This document shows, in pieces, positions 59,816 through 64,000 of a stretch of 64,000 nucleotides of DNA. The notes beneath the pieces were generated by a model that ran no database searches, was not told where the DNA came from, and was given only the letters and a program-made list of their open reading frames with translations. The stretch's first letter is position 1. Each line of letters opens with the position of its first letter. The stretch spans positions 194,800 through 258,799 of the forward strand of contig JACRPF010000020.1 in assembly GCA_016214035.1 (NCBI GenBank), written 5' to 3'. Made by a program: the position numbers and the translations under genes. The DNA is from Spirochaetota bacterium. GTDB taxonomy: Bacteria; Spirochaetota; Brachyspiria; Brachyspirales; JACRPF01.

Positions 59816-61099
59816 ATGAAAATCGATTTTGCAAATACCGCCTGGGTATTGTTCTCGGCGGCGCTCGTGTTACTCATGACATTGCCGGCTCTCGCATTTT
59901 TTTACGGCGGGCTGGTAAAACGTAAAAACATCCTCAGCATACTGATGCAGTGTTTCATGACGCTCGCGGTGGTGAGCATACTCTGGATAACCGTGGGCTA
60001 CAGTCTTTCGTTTGCGCCCGGTCTCGGCGGCCCCAACGGTGTGCTTGCCCCGTTCATCGGCGGCTTCGACTGGGTTATGCTCAAAGGCATTACCCCGCTC
60101 TCCGTGAGTCCATATACGATAATGCAGCCGCAGGCTCCGGTAGCGCACATCGCGTTTATCGTTTTCCAGATGATGTTCGCCGTCATAACGCCGGCGCTCA
60201 TTATCGGCGCGTTCGCCGAGCGTATGAAATTCACGACGTATGTGGCATTCGTCATACTCTGGTCGCTCCTCGTCTATTTCCCGATGACGCACTGGGTCTG
60301 GGGCGCCGACGGCTGGCTTTCCGCCGCGAATCCCAAGGCTATATTTCCCGTGCTCGATTTCGCCGGCGGCGTCGTTGTCCACATCAATGCGGGGCTTGCG
60401 TCGCTCGCAACCGCCATCATTATCGGCAAGCGCAAGAATCTGAAGCCCACCCCGCCGCACAATCTGCCGTTCACCGTGCTCGGCGCCGGACTCCTCTGGT
60501 TCGGCTGGTTCGGCTTCAACGCAGGAAGCTCACTCGCCGCCGACGGTCTCGCCGCCAACGCGTTTCTCGTCACGAACACCTCGGCGGCCGCTGCGGCAAT
60601 CGTCTGGGCGCTCCTCGATACGTTCTTCAGCAAAAAGCCAACGCTGCTCGGCATTTCCACCGGAGCCGTTGCAGGCCTCGCGTCAATAACACCCGCGTCG
60701 GGTTTTGTCACTATGCCGAGCGCGCTCGTCATCGGCATTGTCGCAAGCGTGATATGCTACATCTTCGTCGTCGTCATCAAAAACAAATTAGGCTACGACG
60801 ATGCGCTTGACGCGTTCGGCGTACACGGCGTGGGCGGCATCTGGGGGTCGTTCGCGGCGGGCATTTTCGCCTCACCGGTGATACAGCCCGCGTATTCGGG
60901 GCTCGTGCACGGCAACATGAAACAGTTCCTGTCGCAGTCGGCGGGCATCGGCATCTGCATCGTATACGCCTTCGTCGTCACCTGGATCATCTATATGGTG
61001 CTCAACCGTGTCGCCGGTGTCAGAGTGGACGACAAGCAGGAGGCCATCGGCCTCGATCTCACACAGCACAATGAACGCGGCTATACGATAGTCGAATAA
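59816..61099 (+). CDS. amt: Ammonium transporter Amt
   Basis: 427 residues from the ATG at 59816, with AAGGTGA upstream; an ATG at 59807 overlaps that site. Eleven membrane segments, no obvious signal peptide. The twin His of the pore are in FAGGVVVHINAGLASL and AFGVHGVGGIWGS. WFGWFGFNAGSSLAADG and the GVRVDDKQEAIGLDLTQHNERGY tail (in pieces) are family-typical. It imports ammonium at low concentration. glnK follows after 16 nt, and the sigma-54-type promoter implies nitrogen control. Confidence 0.95.
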   Translation: MKIDFANTAWVLFSAALVLLMTLPALAFFYGGLVKRKNILSILMQCFMTLAVVSILWITVGYSLSFAPGLGGPNGVLAPFIGGFDWVMLKGITPLSVSPYTIMQPQAPVAHIAFIVFQMMFAVITPALIIGAFAERMKFTTYVAFVILWSLLVYFPMTHWVWGADGWLSAANPKAIFPVLDFAGGVVVHINAGLASLATAIIIGKRKNLKPTPPHNLPFTVLGAGLLWFGWFGFNAGSSLAADGLAANAFLVTNTSAAAAAIVWALLDTFFSKKPTLLGISTGAVAGLASITPASGFVTMPSALVIGIVASVICYIFVVVIKNKLGYDDALDAFGVHGVGGIWGSFAAGIFASPVIQPAYSGLVHGNMKQFLSQSAGIGICIVYAFVVTWIIYMVLNRVAGVRVDDKQEAIGLDLTQHNERGYTIVE

Positions 61100-61115
61100 C
61101 AAACGGAGTCAACCA

Positions 61116-61457
61116 ATGTACATGGTCATCGCCATCATCCAGCCGCACCGTCTTGAGGAAGTGAAAGAAGCGCTCTATGCGGCCGACATACATCTTATCA
61201 CGGTGAGCGAAGTGCTCGGCCACGGACGCCAGAAAGGCATTACGGAAGTGTACCGCGGCAATAAAGAAACGGGTAATCTGCTCCGGAAGATCCGGCTTGA
61301 AATTGCAGTGAACGTTGATTACCTCAACCCGTGCATACGCGCGATAACCGATGGCGCACGTACCGGCGAGGTGGGCGACGGAAAAATATTCGTGTATGAG
61401 CTGAAGGAATGCGTACGCATACGTACCGGTGAACGCGGATCGGTGGCCATCGGCTGA
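61116..61457 (+). CDS. glnK: PII nitrogen regulatory protein lacking Tyr51
   Basis: 113 residues, co-transcribed with amt. The trimer fold and the family motifs GHGRQKGITEVYRG and GDGKIFVYELKECVRIRTGE are clear. In the T-loop, numbering from Met1 gives Tyr46-Arg47-Gly48-Asn49-Lys50-Glu51, so the site uridylylated in E. coli (Tyr51) is Glu, and the cyanobacterial phosphosite Ser49 is Asn. Control is then probably by 2-oxoglutarate and ATP/ADP only. PII docks on Amt and closes it when nitrogen is plentiful. Confidence 0.93.
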   Translation: MYMVIAIIQPHRLEEVKEALYAADIHLITVSEVLGHGRQKGITEVYRGNKETGNLLRKIRLEIAVNVDYLNPCIRAITDGARTGEVGDGKIFVYELKECVRIRTGERGSVAIG

Positions 61458-61490
61458 TAACTGCCGGCAGATCATGCGTGAAAATAAAAA

Positions 61491-61525
61491 GCGCGACGGC
61501 GAACGATCATCATTCGCCGTCGCGC
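61491..61525. terminator. Bidirectional terminator between glnK and bfr
   Basis: GCGCGACGGCGAA (61491-61503) pairs with TTCGCCGTCGCGC (61513-61525), 13 perfect base pairs with a 9-nt loop. The A-rich left flank gives a T-rich tail on the minus strand, best placed for the bfr transcript; the plus-strand tail is weaker. Confidence 0.8.
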
Positions 61526-61659
61526 AACATACTACTATTTCACGTCGCTCAGAGAAATCCCGAGCGTTTCAGCAGCAGCGCTAGTTTCTGCACGGGGCTC
61601 ATCAGATTGAAAAGCGTTTTCGGCTGCGAATAGCAGTCGGTATCCTCGCGTTCGTGTGG

Positions 61660-62130
61660 TTACGCCTTGACCTGTGTGGTCAGGAATGTCTGTATCGTCA
61701 TCTGGCCAATCTGGTCCTGCAGCTCTTCAATGCCGTCCATGTGAGCGTCTTCATCGTTTAATATTTTCTGCAGGAAATCGCGCGTTGCGGCATCACGAAC
61801 CTCGCCTGCGATAACAATGGCGTCGTTATACGCCTTGATCGCGCCTTCCTCGGCACTGTGGTCGTTCGCGAGCTGTTTCGCCACATCGCTGCCGATCGTA
61901 ATCTTGCCGAGCACTGACACCGTCGGCAGTCCCTCAAGGAACAGAATCCTCCCGATGAGCATTTCCGCGTGCTTCATCTCGTCGATGGCCCGCTTCTCGA
62001 AATGCTTATGGAGTTTTTCATAACCCCAGTTGTCGCACATCTCCGAATGCACCATGTACTGATTGATCGCCGTCAGTTCGTCGGCGAGCAGTCCGTTGAG
62101 CGCCGCAATGAGTTTGTCGTTGCCTTTCAT
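61660..62130 (-). CDS. bfr: Bacterioferritin
   Basis: 156 residues from the ATG at 62130, with GAGGAG upstream; a longer start at 62193 would add an atypical tail. Four-helix-bundle iron store. The ferroxidase ligands Glu18, Glu51, His54, Glu94, Glu127 and His130 are all present, and Met52 is the haem ligand that defines bacterioferritin (DEMKHAE). It forms 24-mer shells that oxidise and store iron. The reading frame stays open for 36 codons after the stop (61659-61549). Confidence 0.95.
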   Translation of the reverse strand: MKGNDKLIAALNGLLADELTAINQYMVHSEMCDNWGYEKLHKHFEKRAIDEMKHAEMLIGRILFLEGLPTVSVLGKITIGSDVAKQLANDHSAEEGAIKAYNDAIVIAGEVRDAATRDFLQKILNDEDAHMDGIEELQDQIGQMTIQTFLTTQVKA

Positions 62131-62226
62131 TTCTTTCTCCTCGTTCGTTTTTATATCTGCTTCCGATACAGATTTCAGTACATTGACGCGCATGCCTCTC
62201 GAGAACCACGCTACTATATATGCACC

Positions 62227-62775
62227 CTACTCTATGACCACGCCTTTTGTTACAAGTTCAGGATCGTTTTTCGCCAGCATACGCACATAGACATCCCCGT
62301 TAGCCGTATCAATGAGCACTTTCCGTCCCTCACTGCCGCCGAGATCACGGGCGGCGATGTTCAACTTCTCACGGGCGACAATACTGTCAAAAACATCGAT
62401 ATTACGAGCTCCGACGCTCGGCATACCGGTATGAAACGAACTCGCGCAACCGAACGCCTTCATCTCGATACTGCTTACCGGAACACCGGCGTCTTTGAAT
62501 TTTTCCAGCATCATGTAGAACAGGAACGTGACGCAGTTCGCCTGATGCACTCCGCCGTACCGTGAGCTCGTGTGATGATTGCAGTGCGGAAGCACCGCAT
62601 GCAGCATGCCCGCCATATGAATCGACGGCGCATACATCGTGAGCGCAAGACATGAACCGACAACGGTGATGATACGTTCCGGCTCCGTTGTCAGATAGTA
62701 TTCCCCGATACCGAGATAATGTTTTTTGGTAAGCGATGCGGCAGGTACCGTGCCTGGCGGCTGTCCGATGTTCAT
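62227..62775 (-). CDS. cheD: Chemoreceptor glutamine deamidase CheD
   Basis: 182 residues. Nucleophile Cys42 in VVGSCLALTMY and general-base His59 in MLHAVLPHC match the CheD family; FMMLEKF-type helices and the GARNIDVF block follow. CheD deamidates glutamines in chemoreceptors and interacts with CheC in adaptation. It begins 5 nt after the cheW stop and so is part of the receptor-cheW-cheD set. cheC is not in the window. Confidence 0.9.
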   Translation of the reverse strand: MNIGQPPGTVPAASLTKKHYLGIGEYYLTTEPERIITVVGSCLALTMYAPSIHMAGMLHAVLPHCNHHTSSRYGGVHQANCVTFLFYMMLEKFKDAGVPVSSIEMKAFGCASSFHTGMPSVGARNIDVFDSIVAREKLNIAARDLGGSEGRKVLIDTANGDVYVRMLAKNDPELVTKGVVIE

Positions 62776-62780
62776 AGTGT

Positions 62781-63284
62781 TTATACCACAGCCTCCGCAG
62801 CCACCGCGTTCTGGGCGAATGCAAGTTCATGCTCAGAGAACACCTTATCCGCATTCAGGATGATGACGAATGCGTCGTTATGCTTGCCGATGGCGTCGAT
62901 ATACTCGCCGCTCACGTTCATCCCCACTTTCGGCGGCGGTTCCGTCTGCGATGCATCGAGGCGTATTACCTCGCGGACGCTGTCGACGAGCGCACCGATG
63001 ACGATCGCTTCCCCGTCATATGCCGTCTCCACGATGATGATCGCAGAATCGACGTTAAGCTCTTTTGCCGCAAGTTCGAATTTGAGCCTCAGATCGACCA
63101 CCGGCACCACGCTCCCGCGCAGATTGATGACGCCGGGCATGAACGCCGGGGTCTTCGGCACCTTGGTTATCCGCGCCACCTCGAGCACTTCCTTCACCTT
63201 GAGCACCTCGAACGCGAATGCCTCATCGTTCAACCCGAAGGTAAGATACTGCTTTGATGCCGCGTCAGTTGTCTTTGTTTCCAT
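62781..63284 (-). CDS. cheW: Chemotaxis adaptor CheW
   Basis: 167 residues with a single CheW domain. KQYLTFGLNDEAFAFEVLKVKEVLE, VINLRGSVVPVVDLRLKF (in pieces) and the DSVREVIRLD block are typical of the SH3-like beta-barrel that links receptors to CheA P5. It lies 45 nt after the receptor gene and 5 nt before cheD. The kinase gene is at 11830-14064, so chemotaxis genes are split. Confidence 0.93.
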   Translation of the reverse strand: METKTTDAASKQYLTFGLNDEAFAFEVLKVKEVLEVARITKVPKTPAFMPGVINLRGSVVPVVDLRLKFELAAKELNVDSAIIIVETAYDGEAIVIGALVDSVREVIRLDASQTEPPPKVGMNVSGEYIDAIGKHNDAFVIILNADKVFSEHELAFAQNAVAAEAVV

Positions 63285-63329
63285 GCGTACACTCCTTTAT
63301 ACCGCGTTCATAATTTCATTGAACTGCGT

Positions 63330-64000
63330 TCAGAACTTTTTATACACGCCGCCGGTTCCGGACGTACCGGAAACATCGTGATCTGTCTTCGATATTGTCT
63401 GCGATACTGCCGACTGGTCAGACTTTCCGTTCGTCTCTCCCTCCGGCAGTTGCGGCACTTCCTTCCGTTCCAGTCTCGCGCCGGCGTCCGTCTTGAAAAA
63501 CGCTATGGTGTCCTCAAGCTGCATCGACTGTGATGAAAGCTCCTCAGCCGTGGACGCGACCTCCTCGGAACCCGCAGCAGCATCCTGGGCCGCGGCATTC
63601 ACGTTCTGCACGGCGGCGGAAACCTGCTGCACTGAATTATTTATCTGCTGAACCGAATTATTAATCTGCTGCGCGCTGCTGCTCTGTTCAGAACTTGCGG
63701 CGCTGATCTCGGCGACAAGCTCGGACGTTTTCTGTATATCGGGCACCAGTTTCGTGAGCATCTCGCCCGCCTTCTCGGCAACCTGGACGCTTTTCTTGGA
63801 AAGTACGCCAATCTCACCCGCCGCGCGCTGGCTTCTGTCCGCAAGTTTCTGCACCTCGCTCGCGACAACCGCAAACCCCTTGCCGTGCTCGCCGGCACGC
63901 GCAGCCTCGATGGATGCGTTGAGCGACAGAAGATTCGTCTGCCGCGCTATTTCCTGTATAATCATGACCTTGTCCGCGATCTCTTTCATCGCCGCAACCG
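63330..64000 (-). CDS. Methyl-accepting chemotaxis protein, C-terminal part
   Basis: About 223 residues; the frame is open to the right window edge, so the N-terminal sensor and membrane segments are missing. The hairpin tip is complete ([36 protein letters not shown] in pieces), where CheA and CheW bind. The descending helix has a duplicated heptad (QQINNSV twice, near 63640-63675). The C-terminus ends GGVYKKF, without an NWETF-type CheR tether. Located just upstream of cheW and cheD on the same strand, so co-transcribed. Confidence 0.92.
   Translation of the reverse strand, partial: VAAMKEIADKVMIIQEIARQTNLLSLNASIEAARAGEHGKGFAVVASEVQKLADRSQRAAGEIGVLSKKSVQVAEKAGEMLTKLVPDIQKTSELVAEISAASSEQSSSAQQINNSVQQINNSVQQVSAAVQNVNAAAQDAAAGSEEVASTAEELSSQSMQLEDTIAFFKTDAGARLERKEVPQLPEGETNGKSDQSAVSQTISKTDHDVSGTSGTGGVYKKF

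Noticed and set aside
1-64000. CRISPR arrays, tRNA/rRNA genes, transposases or phage islands
   Set aside because: No regular spaced repeats, cloverleaf-like segments, transposase motifs or integrase motifs were found by reading; a covariance search would be needed to exclude small RNA genes.

Overview
The window looks like chromosomal DNA of a free-living, motile spirochaete with roughly 54 % GC. The best lineage marker is a spirochaete-type core flagellin (flaB, 46002-46856). motA/motB and a set of chemotaxis genes (cheA, cheW, cheD, a chemoreceptor) support motility. No rRNA, tRNA, CRISPR array, insertion sequence or phage gene was recognised, and no intergenic stretch exceeds about 300 bases.

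Layout. 1-497 is the 3' end of an OstA/LptA-like gene. 579-7890 is an L-arabinose operon: LacI-type repressor with its own promoter and palindromic operator, araB, araD, a secreted beta-helix protein and a fucose-isomerase-like protein in the place of araA. 7919-8092 is a tiny stand-alone unit encoding a 19-residue Lys/Thr peptide between a strong promoter and a hairpin. 8109-15602 is mostly housekeeping: hisH, adenosine deaminase, a thioredoxin-fold lipoprotein-like or periplasmic protein, an M28 peptidase, cheA, tsaE and pyrD. 15630-19835 holds a secreted Cache protein and a LacI-GH116 unit with a perfect 18-bp operator. 21077-28441 is an AraC regulator divergent from seven enzymes (two medium-chain dehydrogenases, an epimerase-like protein, a Gfo/Idh/MocA oxidoreductase, two SDRs and a divergent class I dehydroquinase-like Schiff-base protein). 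28450-35305 is a secreted esterase, a 1447-residue secreted glycosidase and an AraC regulator. 35384-40188 is an IclR regulator, an SDR and two FAD oxidoreductases. 40211-41928 is a Tat-type sulfatase.

42384-44329 has a TPR-like gene divergent from a solitary nuoH and an HExxH membrane protein. 44349-45890 is an AraC/SGNH-hydrolase pair. 46002-51595 holds motility and surface genes: flaB, a tandem GT2 glycosyltransferase, a degenerate receiver-GGDEF protein and motAB. 51608-57071 has a GH29 fucosidase, leuS, and queE-queC. 57095-59314 is a URO-D-like gene divergent from an AraC regulator. 59375-61457 has a small membrane protein and amt-glnK behind a sigma-54-type promoter. 61660-64000 has bfr, cheD, cheW and the C-terminus of a chemoreceptor.

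Together the genes describe a cell that hunts for and strips plant, algal or host-type glycans (arabinose, fucose, sulfate and acyl groups). Each small sugar locus has its own regulator: four AraC, two LacI and one IclR. Promoter elements are often readable by eye. Four genes (hisH, pyrD, the TPR-like gene and queE) have the -10 box only 6-7 nt before the ATG and look leaderless. The least explained part is 21077-28441, which may encode an undescribed carbohydrate or cyclitol oxidation pathway.
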